Assembly (NCBI GenBank): GCA_965230225.1
Contig: CBDDKM010000002.1
Span: forward strand, 1 to 64,000
DNA: 64,000 nucleotides
Source of the DNA: CALSMU01 sp965230225
Lineage (GTDB): Bacteria; Bacteroidota; Bacteroidia; Flavobacteriales_D; Parvicellaceae
Direction: 5' to 3'
Below the pieces are notes generated by a model. The model saw only the letters and a program-made list of their open reading frames with translations, ran no database searches and had not been told where the DNA came from. Each line of letters opens with the position of its first letter. The first letter of the stretch is position 1. Position numbers and translations under genes: made by a program. This document shows, piece after piece, positions 50,606 to 62,000 of the stretch.

Positions 50606-52900
50606 TTATCTGATCTCGAAAGTATTTTCCTGATTCAGGCTAGCTGTCTCAGTTCCTTCTTCAGTTGCAGACTCGTCTACCTTCTCTTCCACAGGAGCTT
50701 CCTCCTCGTGGTGAGCAGTTTCTGTAGTATGCCCTCCTAAGATAGGAGCAATTACAAGACCTACTAAACAAGTTAATTTAATCAAGATGTTCATAGAAGG
50801 TCCAGAAGTATCTTTAAATGGATCACCAACTGTATCTCCAGTTACTGCTGCTTTATGAGCGTCAGAACCTTTGTAAGTCATTTTTCCATCAATCTTAACT
50901 CCTGCTTCGAAAGATTTCTTAGCGTTGTCCCATGCACCTCCGGCATTGTTTTGGAAGATAGCCCAAAGAACACCAGAAACAGTTACACCAGCCATATAAG
51001 CTCCAAGAGCTTCAGCTCCCATTAAGTATCCAACAATAATTGGAGAAATAATAGTGATCAAACCTGGCAACATCATTTCTCTTAACGCGGCGTTAGTAGA
51101 AATCTCAACACATTTATCGTATTCAGGCTCATTCTTTCCTTGCATAATTCCAGGAATTGTTTTGAACTGCCTTCTAACTTCAATTACCATTGCCATTGCA
51201 GCTTTACCTACAGAGCTCATTGCCATTGCAGAGAATACTACAGGGATCATACCTCCAATAAATAAAGCAGCTAGTACTTTAGCTTTAAAGATGTTAATCC
51301 CATCAATTCCGGTAAACGTTACATAAGCTGCAAATAAAGCCAAAGCTGTAAGAGCGGCTGAAGCAATTGCAAATCCTTTTCCAACAGCTGCAGTTGTATT
51401 TCCTACAGAATCAAGAATATCAGTTCTTTCACGAACTTCTTTTGGAAGCTCAGACATTTCTGCAATACCACCGGCGTTATCAGCAATCGGTCCGAAAGCA
51501 TCAATAGCTAATTGCATAGCAGTAGTTGCCATCATTGCAGATGCTGCAATAGCAACTCCGTAGAATCCTGCACAAGCGTAAGCTCCCCAGATTGCTCCGG
51601 CAAACAATAGAATTGGTGCGAATGTAGACATCATACCAAGAGAAAGACCTGCGATAATGTTTGTAGCAGCTCCAGTAGATGAGTTTTGTACTACGTTAAG
51701 TACTGGCTTCTTTCCTAATCCTGTATAAAACTCAGTTAAGATAGAAATTAAACCTCCTACAGCTAATCCAATAAGTACTGCAAAGAATACCATAATTGAT
51801 TTAACTTCTTGTGGTTCGGCTTCTCCTAAACTATTTAGATTCTCACCAAAGAATTTCATCATCATTACATCTGGAAGCATCCACTTAATAACAAAGAAAG
51901 ATGCAATACCAGTAAGAATAATACTTCCCCAGTTACCAATATTCAATGCCGTTTGAACTTGTGATTCTTTAGCAGAGTTATCTTTAATTCTAATGAATAG
52001 AGTTCCGATAATCGAGAATATAATTCCAAGACCTGCAATTAGAATAGGTAAAAGGATTGGCCCCATACCTCCAAATTTATCATCTAGCAATGTACCACCC
52101 GTCATATCGTCAATAACGTAATTACCAAGTACCATTGCAGCCAACATAGTTGCAACATACGACCCAAATAAATCTGCTCCCATTCCGGCAACATCACCTA
52201 CGTTATCTCCAACGTTATCTGCAATAGTTGCAGGGTTTCTTGGATCATCCTCAGGAATACCAGCTTCAACTTTACCTACAAGGTCAGCACCAACATCGGC
52301 AGCTTTAGTATAAATACCTCCACCAACACGGGCAAATAATGCGATAGACTCAGCTCCTAAAGAGAAACCTGCTAATGCTTCAAGAACCATAGTCATGTTA
52401 TCTCCAAAAGCTTTTGGCTCATCAGTCATAAATACTCCTACAAATACAACAAATAAAAGGCTAAGTCCAAATACCGCCAATCCGGCAACACCTAATCCCA
52501 TTACTGTTCCCCCTTTAAAGGCTACTTGTAAAGCATTTGGCAAACTTGTTCTTGCAGCTTGAGTTGTACGAACGTTAGCAGCAGTTGCTACTCTCATCCC
52601 AATGTTTCCTGCCACAGCAGAAAATACCGCTCCAATTACAAATGCAGCTACAATAAAATAAGAAGTTGTAGGCACAACCGCAGCAATACCTCCAAGAGCT
52701 GCTCCAGCGATTACTACAAAAATTGCTAGCATTCTGTATTCTGCTTTCAGGAAAGCTAAAGCTCCATCTGCAATATACCCGGCAAGTTTTTGCATTCTAG
52801 CATCACCTGCATCTTGTTTCTTAACCCATCCGTATAGATACCCCATATAGGCAAGCCCTATAAGCCCGAATATCGGTAGGATGTAAATCAAATTTTCCAT
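50606..52900 (-). CDS. hppA: Membrane-bound proton- or sodium-translocating pyrophosphatase
   Basis: A 764-residue membrane protein with about sixteen spans. The catalytic loop VGADLVGKVEAGIPEDDPRN and IADNVGDNVGDVAGMGADLF (metal-Asp motif) bind Mg-pyrophosphate; the third conserved region includes DNAGGIAEMSELP. The segment GNTTAAVGKGFAI has Ala where K-independent enzymes have Lys, so it belongs to the potassium-stimulated class; proton or sodium specificity cannot be told by eye. The C-terminal 40 residues are an acidic tail (HHEEEAPVEEK) not part of the core. Confidence 0.95.
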   Translation of the reverse strand: MENLIYILPIFGLIGLAYMGYLYGWVKKQDAGDARMQKLAGYIADGALAFLKAEYRMLAIFVVIAGAALGGIAAVVPTTSYFIVAAFVIGAVFSAVAGNIGMRVATAANVRTTQAARTSLPNALQVAFKGGTVMGLGVAGLAVFGLSLLFVVFVGVFMTDEPKAFGDNMTMVLEALAGFSLGAESIALFARVGGGIYTKAADVGADLVGKVEAGIPEDDPRNPATIADNVGDNVGDVAGMGADLFGSYVATMLAAMVLGNYVIDDMTGGTLLDDKFGGMGPILLPILIAGLGIIFSIIGTLFIRIKDNSAKESQVQTALNIGNWGSIILTGIASFFVIKWMLPDVMMMKFFGENLNSLGEAEPQEVKSIMVFFAVLIGLAVGGLISILTEFYTGLGKKPVLNVVQNSSTGAATNIIAGLSLGMMSTFAPILLFAGAIWGAYACAGFYGVAIAASAMMATTAMQLAIDAFGPIADNAGGIAEMSELPKEVRERTDILDSVGNTTAAVGKGFAIASAALTALALFAAYVTFTGIDGINIFKAKVLAALFIGGMIPVVFSAMAMSSVGKAAMAMVIEVRRQFKTIPGIMQGKNEPEYDKCVEISTNAALREMMLPGLITIISPIIVGYLMGAEALGAYMAGVTVSGVLWAIFQNNAGGAWDNAKKSFEAGVKIDGKMTYKGSDAHKAAVTGDTVGDPFKDTSGPSMNILIKLTCLVGLVIAPILGGHTTETAHHEEEAPVEEKVDESATEEGTETASLNQENTFEIR

Positions 52901-52933
52901 AATATTATATACTTGGTTCTTAATTTAGGTCGG

Positions 52934-52964
52934 CAAAAGTATCTTTTTCAGTGATACGATGCAA
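52934..52964 (-). promoter_or_regulatory. Strong promoter for the pyrophosphatase gene
   Basis: Minus strand TTG (52962-52964), 20 bases, TACTTTTG (52934-52941): full match at both boxes. It is the best promoter in the window and shows the spacing expected of the Bacteroidota sigma factor. Confidence 0.6.
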
Positions 52965-53030
52965 ATTTCATCAGATGAATTGCGAAAAGATAAGAGATGT
53001 GAGTGTCTATTATTGAATCAAATACATTAA

Positions 53031-53735
53031 TTATTGTTCGGTATTGGCATCCAAATGCAACTTACTTCCTGCGATTAGAAAATATTGTCCGATTGCGTAA
53101 GTACTCATAATTAACAATTGTGCATTCCACAACTCTCTGTTATAGATAAACTGATTGAAAGCGATGATTGAATCAGATACAATAAACAGCATTGCTCCCA
53201 ATAATACTGTTTTAAAACTTTGGGTAGATACCCTACCACTCCTCATAGCAGCGGTTACTCCCATAAACGAAATCGCCAATCCATATAGCATTACAGGAAC
53301 AAGATAATCACCAAGGTGAGGAAACAAAATGAACATTAACACTGAGTAAAAAATCACAAACCAAATGGCAATTAACACATCGGTCTTATCCCATTTATAT
53401 CCATCGCTGTTTCTAACGGTTTGTAAAAACGCAACTCCATAGAAAAGTTGAGCTACCAGAAAAGAAGCCAACCCCAATAGAAAAAACAACTCATTTTTAG
53501 GTACAAACATTAGTAGAGTATCCCCTCCAAATGCAAATACGATTGAAAATAAGATTAAGGTTTTAAATCTTGGAGAAGTATCTCGATTCGCATACTGATA
53601 GAACCATATAAACAGCACCACCATCAATAGCGGTTTTGTGAAGTAAATAAAAGTTTGACTCTGAATAAACTCAGCTACCAACTCCATAATTACCAAAACA
53701 AAATATATGGTTAACAACAATCTACTATTTAGCAT
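53031..53735 (-). CDS. Lysoplasmalogenase-like YhhN family membrane protein
   Basis: A 234-residue protein with about eight transmembrane spans and the YhhN pattern: FTKPLLMVVLFIWFY, FSIVFAFGGDTLLMF and VLLGAMLFIVSDSIIAFN with the conserved GD and SD residues. Members cleave lysoplasmalogens or related ether lipids; bacterial function is often unclear. It is a single gene on the minus strand, upstream of hppA with 130 bases between. Confidence 0.88.
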   Translation of the reverse strand: MLNSRLLLTIYFVLVIMELVAEFIQSQTFIYFTKPLLMVVLFIWFYQYANRDTSPRFKTLILFSIVFAFGGDTLLMFVPKNELFFLLGLASFLVAQLFYGVAFLQTVRNSDGYKWDKTDVLIAIWFVIFYSVLMFILFPHLGDYLVPVMLYGLAISFMGVTAAMRSGRVSTQSFKTVLLGAMLFIVSDSIIAFNQFIYNRELWNAQLLIMSTYAIGQYFLIAGSKLHLDANTEQ

Positions 53736-53788
53736 TTGCGTAAGAAATAACTAAAAACAAAAGTCTGAGAAATTGTTGTACCGAGCAA

Positions 53789-54211
53789 TTATTTGATTCT
53801 TTTTTGATGGGATCTTTTTACCTGAATTAACTTACCTTTTTCGTTATACTCCTTAATAACAGAGGTTTTACAATCACATTTATCTTTTTGTAGCAACCTT
53901 AATTTTCCGTTATCATGGTATTCTTTGTAAACGTACTTTATTTCATGACACGGTCTTCCATAAGTAGCATGCTTATAGCGTTGTTCACTATGAGTTAGCT
54001 TGCTACCGGAATTACTGTACTCAATGTAAACTTTATCCCAGCGTTGATAGTGCTCATGCAAATTAAACTCCTTTGACTTTTTACTCTTCTGACTTAAATA
54101 GGTTTTTACGCCTCCATTAGGATAATTGGTGGTGGTTAACGAATTGGTTTTCTCGTAAGACGAACAAGAAATCAATCCAACCAATAAAACTATTACAATC
54201 AAATACTTCAT
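53789..54211 (-). CDS. Small lipoprotein with MORN-like repeats
   Basis: A 140-residue lipoprotein starting at ATG 54211 (MKYLIVIVLLVGLISC, Cys 16). The mature part has repeats such as NYPNGGVKTY, YSNSGSKLTHSEQ, YHDNGKLRLLQ and YNEKGKLIQ, which resemble the YwqK/MORN-like toxin-antitoxin-associated or cell-surface repeats found in Bacteroidota. Function unknown. The ORF also reads upstream to 54274, but that part has no signal peptide and faces arfB on the other strand. Confidence 0.65.
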   Translation of the reverse strand: MKYLIVIVLLVGLISCSSYEKTNSLTTTNYPNGGVKTYLSQKSKKSKEFNLHEHYQRWDKVYIEYSNSGSKLTHSEQRYKHATYGRPCHEIKYVYKEYHDNGKLRLLQKDKCDCKTSVIKEYNEKGKLIQVKRSHQKRIK

Positions 54212-54285
54212 ATTTACCATAAACATAAGAAGTTTTCTAAGGTTATTCTTTAGTTTTGGTTCAATCTGCTGCATATTTCCATAAA

Positions 54286-54696
54286 ATGAACTTTGATCAG
54301 GTTATAAAAGAATTAGAATTCAGGACTTCCAAAAGTGGAGGCCCCGGAGGACAGCATGCCAATAAATCCGAAACAAAAGTTGAGTTAATATTTAATGTAA
54401 TACACAGCAAAGGGCTCTCAGAATCGGAAAAAAAGAATCTATTTAGCTCATTAAAGAACAAAATATCCGTTGACGGATTTATCCGACTAACCAACTCTGA
54501 TAGCAGGAGTCAGATAAAAAATAAGCAACACTGTATTGACTTGCTTTACAAACTACTTAAAGAAGGAATTATTCCACCCAAAAAAAGAGTTCCAACCTCC
54601 ACCCCCAGGAAAGTAATTGAGAAAAGAATAGAACACAAAAAAAGAAAAAGCATTACGAAGTCCAGAAGAAAAAAAATAGACCCGAATGACTATTAA
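54286..54696 (+). CDS. arfB: Ribosome rescue factor ArfB (peptidyl-tRNA hydrolase)
   Basis: A 136-residue release-factor-like protein with no stop-codon recognition domain. The catalytic GGQ motif is in RTSKSGGPGGQHANKSETKV (residues 15-34), and the C-terminal tail is basic (HKKRKSITKSRRKK), which enters the empty mRNA channel of stalled ribosomes. I start at ATG 54286 (MNFDQVIKEL); the upstream in-frame ORF has no match. It overlaps the next gene by 11 bases. Confidence 0.94.
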   Translation: MNFDQVIKELEFRTSKSGGPGGQHANKSETKVELIFNVIHSKGLSESEKKNLFSSLKNKISVDGFIRLTNSDSRSQIKNKQHCIDLLYKLLKEGIIPPKKRVPTSTPRKVIEKRIEHKKRKSITKSRRKKIDPNDY

Positions 54697-55327
54697 GGCA
54701 ATTCTACTTTCCATACTGGTTTCTATTTTCTCTTCCTTATCGGGACAAGAAACTCCCAGGTATTATAGCGAACTTAAAATTGCATTGGTTAAAGATTCTC
54801 TCCTTAACGAATTTGGTTCCAATAAGAATTTTTATCCCAAATATGAACTAGCCTGTCTTACCGCCCTATCTCATTATCCGGAACTTAAAGAAACTCCCAT
54901 TACGTTTAAAAGAAAAAACATTAAAACCACGATGGCAGCGAGACCAACCGGTTTTCAGGTATTTAGACGCAAAGGGAAACGGCATTATACCATTTATATT
55001 AACGATTTTCCATCTGCCAAAATCCATCCGGATAGTGCTCAATTTAATGCGCAAGTGGGTGTAATTGGACATGAATTAGCCCATATTGCTGATTATGAAA
55101 ATAAATCATGCTTTAAGCTAATAATGAATGGATTAGCTTATTTCCACAAAGGATTTAAACGAAAATTTGAAAGGAAAACAGATTTATCTGCAATTCGTCA
55201 TGGTCTTAGATGGCAATGTTATGATTATAGTGTATTTGTTTATCAATATCAACATGCTCCAAAAGAGTACATTGAATTCAAAAAGAAAATCTACTTATCT
55301 CCTAATGAAATTCTCATAAAAAACTAA
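54686..55327 (+). CDS. Secreted protein with an HExxH metalloprotease-like motif
   Basis: A 213-residue exported protein (signal ending FSSLSGQ). The core segment GVIGHELAHIADY (about 131-143) has HExxH with a preceding hydrophobic run, and FERKTDLSAIRHG further on has the ExxxD spacing used by M48-type gluzincins. This points to a zinc-dependent peptidase, though no family could be named. It overlaps arfB by 11 bases, so the two are co-translated; a functional link is not obvious. Confidence 0.72.
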   Translation: MTIKAILLSILVSIFSSLSGQETPRYYSELKIALVKDSLLNEFGSNKNFYPKYELACLTALSHYPELKETPITFKRKNIKTTMAARPTGFQVFRRKGKRHYTIYINDFPSAKIHPDSAQFNAQVGVIGHELAHIADYENKSCFKLIMNGLAYFHKGFKRKFERKTDLSAIRHGLRWQCYDYSVFVYQYQHAPKEYIEFKKKIYLSPNEILIKN

Positions 55328-55620
55328 TATCTCAAAATTAGTTCGCTGAAATTCACTTCATATTTAACACTTGTAAAGACAACTGTTAAATTAACAACAG
55401 ATCTTACACCTAACCACTTAGCTATTAAGCACTTTCGTAACCAACAGCAAAACATTCATCATCAAAATCGACACGTTCGTCAGTCGCCAGACAACTCTTC
55501 TATAAATGCCTATTATTTTTTCGATTTTAGTGGCAACCAAACTGATTTTTACAGTCTTACACATGTAAAATGACGATTTGATCAGAAATAACCACAATTT
55601 CATCCAAACACTACGGACGT

Positions 55621-56046
55621 ATGAAAAAACTACTACTTATCGCAATAGTGTGTATTGCCTGCACCTCTTTTGCACAGTCTCCAACCACCTGGACACAATA
55701 CTACCAATCTAATGGAATCACAATTAGCTATAAATATGCCGACTGTGATCTTGAAATGGGATTCGATGAACAAAGAGTCCTGATTAAAATCGAAAATTCG
55801 ACAGATCAAAAAGCTCATGTTATTTGGGACGCTCATCAGTACTACAACGAAGAATGTAGAACTTGTGAGGATCCGTACGGAGAGTATAGAAGAGAATTTA
55901 GCATTGAGCCTGGACTGACCATCGAGGGTAAATGTTCTGTTTATTCTGACAACCGACTAGTTGTATTCTCAAAATGGGTGAGCCAACCCAACAAAACCAC
56001 ATTAACAAAATTTGAGTTAAGCAATTTAATTGTTGAACTCCTGTAA
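55621..56046 (+). CDS. Small secreted protein of unknown function
   Basis: A 141-residue exported protein with signal peptide ending CTSFAQ. The mature part is beta-rich, with a cysteine pair in NEECRTCEDPYGEY and a further Cys in EGKCSVYSDN. I recognise no family; a small immunoglobulin-like fold is possible. It lies 50 bases before the giant adhesin gene on the same strand and may be in its transcript. 293 bases upstream carry no gene. Confidence 0.7.
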   Translation: MKKLLLIAIVCIACTSFAQSPTTWTQYYQSNGITISYKYADCDLEMGFDEQRVLIKIENSTDQKAHVIWDAHQYYNEECRTCEDPYGEYRREFSIEPGLTIEGKCSVYSDNRLVVFSKWVSQPNKTTLTKFELSNLIVELL

Positions 56047-56096
56047 CCACCTGTTACTACTACTTTTATTAAACGAACACCATCTACCAAACTACC

Positions 56097-59000
56097 ATGA
56101 AAAATTTCATCTTAAGCTTTACCTTACTGTTCTTGACCGCACTTACAGGTACAGCTCAAACTTATAATATTGACACCGATGGAGGTGCAATAGGAACTGG
56201 TGCAACCATCAACGGATGTTCAGGAACCATTTCTGAAGGGGTTGGAAACTATGGAAATAGTGAATCATTTCAGATTACCTTTTGCGCTCCAGCCGGACAA
56301 GCTATTCAGCTAAACTTTACAACATGGAACGTAGAGACATGCTGTGATTATTTAACTGTTTATGATAACTCCACCAATAGTGGAACCCAATTGTTTTACG
56401 GACACGGAGGAAGTAACCCTGGTGTTATTACATCAACGGGATCTTGCATTACCTTAACCTGGACAACAGATGGTTCTGTAACATATGCAGGATGGGAAGC
56501 TGCTATTTCTTGTTATACTCCTGGAACTTGTTCGGACGGAGTACAAAATCAGGATGAAACCGGAATTGATTGTGGAGGTACCTATTGCTACCCATGTTCT
56601 TGTTTTAACGGAATTCAAGATCCGGGAGAAGATGGTGTAGATTGTGGTGCAGTTTGCGGAACTCCATGCCCTTGTGATGTTACTGTTACTCCAACCCCTG
56701 CCAGCTTACCATGTGGTGGTGGTCAGGTAACCCTTGTAGCTGAGGGATCTGGTTCTGTTTTTTATGCATTAGATAATGATTTTAATGGAGGTTCAGCCGG
56801 TGTAGGTTGGAACGTTTCTCCTGCAGGACAATTTGACAACCCTTGTGATCCATCTGTTGACGGTGGTACATATATGTGGATGGGGAATACAACTGCAGCT
56901 CCAAGAACACTTGAAACTGCACCTTTAGATGTTTCTTGTGGTGGAGATATTTGTTTCTATTTGGATTTTGCAACGCAGGGTGGACTTGAGCCATGCGAGG
57001 GGCCTGATTTAACTAACGAAGGTGTGTATCTGGAATATTCAATTGATGGAGGTACTACCTGGGTAACCATTAACTATTTTGAACCAGATGCCGGTGGTAC
57101 AACTGGTCCTTATTTATCCTGGGCCCAATACTGTTTTCCTATTCCGCCAGCTGCTCAAACTGCAACCACTTTGTTCCACTGGTTCCAAAACGGAAGTTCT
57201 GGTACTTGCTGTGATCACTGGGGAATTGACAATGTAACCATCTCTAGTCAAAACTGTAATCCTTATTACTACAACTGGGATCAAGTTGCGGGTAGTGGTC
57301 CGGATGATTCCACTCAAGTTGAAAATATTGTGACCACAACTGACTTTACTGTGTGGTACACTAATGGTGTAGATGATAGCTGCTCTACAACAATTACGAT
57401 TAACGTAGGAGCATTGGACCCAATTACTGTAAATGGAACAGATGAAATCTGTATAGGAGATAACGATGGAACCATTACCATTGACCCTGCTACTGGAGGA
57501 ACTGCACCTTACACTTATGAAATTGACGATGGGACAAACACTACCACTCAGGTAGGTTCAGGAGCATTTACCGGTGTTGCACCGGGCACTTATGATGTTA
57601 CCGTAACAGATGCAGCCGGTTGCCAATCCTTTGGAACCATTACTATAAACCCAGGTATTACTTGTTGCCCGATGACGAATACAGAAGCATTTACGGATGT
57701 GACTTGTAACGGAGCAAATGACGGAACCATTACTCTTACGGAAAACCTTGGTGCCGCACCAGTTACCTTTAGTATTGATAACGGTGCTACCACACAAACC
57801 AACGGAAACTTTACAGGATTAGCTCCTGGAACTTATAACATATTAATTACAGATGCTAATAACTGTACTTATACATCTGTGATCGAAATTGACGAACCAC
57901 CAGTAATTACCATTACTCCAACTGTAGTAGACGCTACTTGTGGATTATCTAATGGATCTATTGACCTCGTTGGTGGAGGTGGATCAGGTTCTGGATATAC
58001 CTATAGTATTGATGCTGGGGCTAACTTCCAAGCTAGTGGATCCTTTACCGGATTACCAGCAGCAAACTATGATGTGGTTGTAGAAGATGGTACAGGATGT
58101 CAGCAAACTATGGTAGTTACCATTAACAACGGTGGAGCACCTACAATAGACAATGTAGCATTTACAGACCCTACTTGTGATGGAGCTTGTAACGGTACTA
58201 TTACCATTACTGCTTCCGGAGGAACTGGTGCAATTACCTACTCTATTGACAATGGAACTAACTTCCAGGCCAGTAACAACTTTACCGCATTATGTGGAAA
58301 CACTTATGACATAGCTATTACGGATGCCATGGGTTGTCCGGCATACTCTTCCGTAACATTAACAGATCCAGGTCCGATTGTATTCGACACTAACATTACC
58401 AATCTATTATGTAATAGTGTTTGTAACGGTTCTATCGATATTATTTCGGTTACTGGTGGAGATGGAAACTATCAGTATAGCTCGGATAATGGAGCTACTT
58501 TCCAGGCTGGGTCTTTATTCGGAAACCTTTGTGCAGGAACTTACGACCTTGTAGTTGAAGATGGAAACAACTGTGTTGGAAACATGACTGTAGCAGTTAC
58601 CGAACCAGCACCTCTTACTCTAACAACCAACAGTACTGATCCATTGTGTAATGGTGCTTGTGATGGAACAATTGACTTAACTGCCGGTGGAGGTATTCCA
58701 GGATATAATTACAGTATGGATAACGGTGTAACATGGTTTCCTACTCCAAACTTTATCGGAGTTTGTGATGGAACTTATTCTGTTGTGGTTGAAGATGCCA
58801 ATGGATGTAAAGTATACGATAACGTTACATTAACTGATCCTCCCGTTGTTTCATTCACAACTACGCCAGTTGACGCTACTTGTGGAAATGCAAACGGTTC
58901 GATCGATGTTACTGCTGCCGGAGGAGATGGAAATTACCAATACAGCAATGATAATGGTGTTACTTTCCAGGCAAGCAATCAATTTAACGGGCTAATGGCA

Positions 59001-62000
59001 GGTAACTACGACATCGTTGTGATTGATGGAAATGGATGTGGAGACACAAACACCGTGGCCATTAACAACCTTGGTGCACCACTTATTGATAGTATTACTA
59101 CTACTGATCCATTCTGTAGTGGATCTTGTGACGGAACAATTACCATTTATGCTTCGCAAGGAGCTGGAGGATTCCAATATAGTATTGATGGTGGAGCTAC
59201 TTTCCAGGCTAGTAATGTATTTACTAACCAATGTGTTGGCACTTACAACGTGGTGGTGGAAGACATGAACTTATGTCAGGTAAACGGTGTTACTAACTTA
59301 GTTGACCCAGCCGCTATTGTATATAATGTAAACATTACTAACCTTGATTGCTTTAACCAGTGTATTGGTGAAATTGAAATCACCAATGTGTTAGGTGGAA
59401 ACGGAACTTACACTTATAGTATTGATGGTGGAGCTACTTTCCAGGCAGGGAATACTTTTACTACGCTTTGTGCAGGAAACTACGATGTGGTTGTAATGGA
59501 CGGTAATAACTGTACGGCTACCAGTACTGAAACAGTGACCGAGCCAACTCAGGTATCGTTTACATTTACCACTACTGCCAACTCTTGTAACCAATTAAAC
59601 GGAGCTTGTGACGGTAGTATTGATATTACGCCTTCAGGTGGTACAGGTGCTTATACATACAGTATAGACAATGGAGCTACCTTTGTTGGAACCAATGTAT
59701 TTAACTCTTTGTGTGCCGGGAACTACGATGTAGTAGTAATGGACGCCAACAACTGTACTTCTACTCAAGTCGTAACAGTAACTGAGCCTACTGCTCTAAG
59801 TTTTACATCAACAACAACCACTACTTCTTGTGGTCAATCGAACGGATCGATCGATTTTACCGCCGTGGGTGGAACACCGGGGTATGAGTTTAGTATTGAC
59901 AATGGAGTAAGTTACCAATTGGGAACTGTATTTAACGGTCTTCCAGCAGGAGCTTACGATTGCTGTATTAGAGATGCGAACGGATGTACTTACTGTGCAG
60001 TTGTTAACATTAATAACGATGCCGCTCAGTCGATAGACAACATTGCCTTTACAGATCCTTCTTGTAATGGTGCTTGTGATGGAACAGTAACAGTTACTGT
60101 TTCCGGAGGAACTCCACCTATTATGTATTCTATTGACGGAGGACCACTACAAATCAGTAACGTATTTACCGGAATTTGTACTGGTACTCATAATATCCTA
60201 ACACAGGACGACAACGGATGCCAGGCACTTGGAAGTGTTACTTTAACTGAACCAGCTGCAATTACCTATACTCCTGCATTAACTCATTTATTGTGCTTTA
60301 ACCAGTGCATTGGAGTTATTGACCTAACCACAACAACTGGTGGTGATGGAAACTATCAATACAGTATCGACAATGGAGCTACTATGCAAGCCTCTCCAAT
60401 TTTTAATGGATTGTGCGCTGGAACTTACAATATCTTAATTCAAGATGGAAATGGATGTATTGGTACAGGTACTGAAACAATTACTGAGCCTACTGCTTTA
60501 ACATTAGCATTTAGTACAGTGGACGCTACTTGTAATACCTATTGTGATGGATCTGCAAGTGCTATTGTAGGAGGAGGAGTAACACCTTACGATTATCAAT
60601 GGTCTGGAGGTATTGCAGGATCACAAGACACGGATGCCAACAATCTATGTGCAGGTACTTACGACCTAGTTATTCTAGACGATAACGGATGTCAGATAGA
60701 CACCATGGCATTTGTAATCAACGAACCTGCTCCATTTACTATCAACAACCTGGTTGTAACGGATGAACTTTGTAACGGAGATTGTTCCGGAACCATTATG
60801 GTAGATGCAACGGGAGCTACTGCTTTTAGTATTGATAGTGGAGCCACTATGCAAGCTTCTCAAAACTTTAACAACTTGTGTGCTGGAACTTATAATATTT
60901 ATGTAGAAAACGCTGCAGGATGTATTACTACATCTACCGCAACTGTTAATAGCCCGCCAGTTTTAACATTAACTACAGATGCAGATACGACCATCTGCCT
61001 TGGAGGAACTGCTACCATTTGTGGGTACGCTAACGGAGGTACCGGAGCTTATACTTATGACTGGGATATTCCTGCACAAGGTCAATGTCAGACGGTTAGC
61101 CCAACTGCCACATCCTTGTATCGAGTAATGGTGACCGACGCCAATGGATGTACAACAGCTGAAATGGATGTCAATGTGATTGTAAACCCACCTCTACAAA
61201 TATTTGCTTATCAAGACGAAAGCATTTGTCCAGGAGACACTGCTCAAATTGAGGCAAGTGCAATGGGAGGAAATGGAGGACCATATACTTACACCTGGAT
61301 CAACGATCAGGATGGAACAATAATGAATGGAGAGCTTCATCAGGTAGACCCAATGGTTACAACAACTTATACCGCTATTGTAAACGATGGTTGTTCGCCT
61401 CCTGATTCAGCTTCTATTACAATTACAGTACTTCCTACTCCAGATTTGCAATGGACAGCAAGTGCTTTGAGCGGATGTGATCCATTAACGGTTGACTTTA
61501 CGAATAATACTGATCCATTTATGACAGGTTCGTGCCAGTGGGATTTTGGAAATGGAGTAATTTCTAATGATTGTAACCCAACTTACACATTCGACACTCC
61601 AGGTTGTTACGATGTTACCTTCTCTGTGTACTCACCGGACGGATGTAAGAGCGATACAATCTTAACCAACTACATTTGTGTATCAGAGGTACCAACTCCA
61701 GACTTCTCGTTTGGTCCTCAACCAACCACGATTCTTGATCCGTACATTGAGTTTACCAACTTATCTACCGGTGCTACGAATTATGTTTGGGACTTTGGAT
61801 ACAATGGAGACATTGATACTGTAGAAGTTGATCCGGGGTATTTGTACCCAGATGATTCTGCCGGTAACTACCAGGTTTGTTTAACGGCCATTAGTATTGA
61901 TGGTTGTGATAGCACTATTTGCTACAATGTATTGATTGAAGATGAATTCTTGATGTACGTTCCAAATGCATTTACTGCTGATGGAAATGGTGTAAACGAC

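Noticed and set aside
55554..55570. TTACACATGTAA palindrome-like site before 55621
   Set aside because: Only 5-bp arms in AT-rich sequence; expected by chance.
55418..55603. 61-residue minus-strand ORF in the gap before 55621
   Set aside because: No promoter, signal or recognisable motif; the region looks like ordinary AT-rich spacer.
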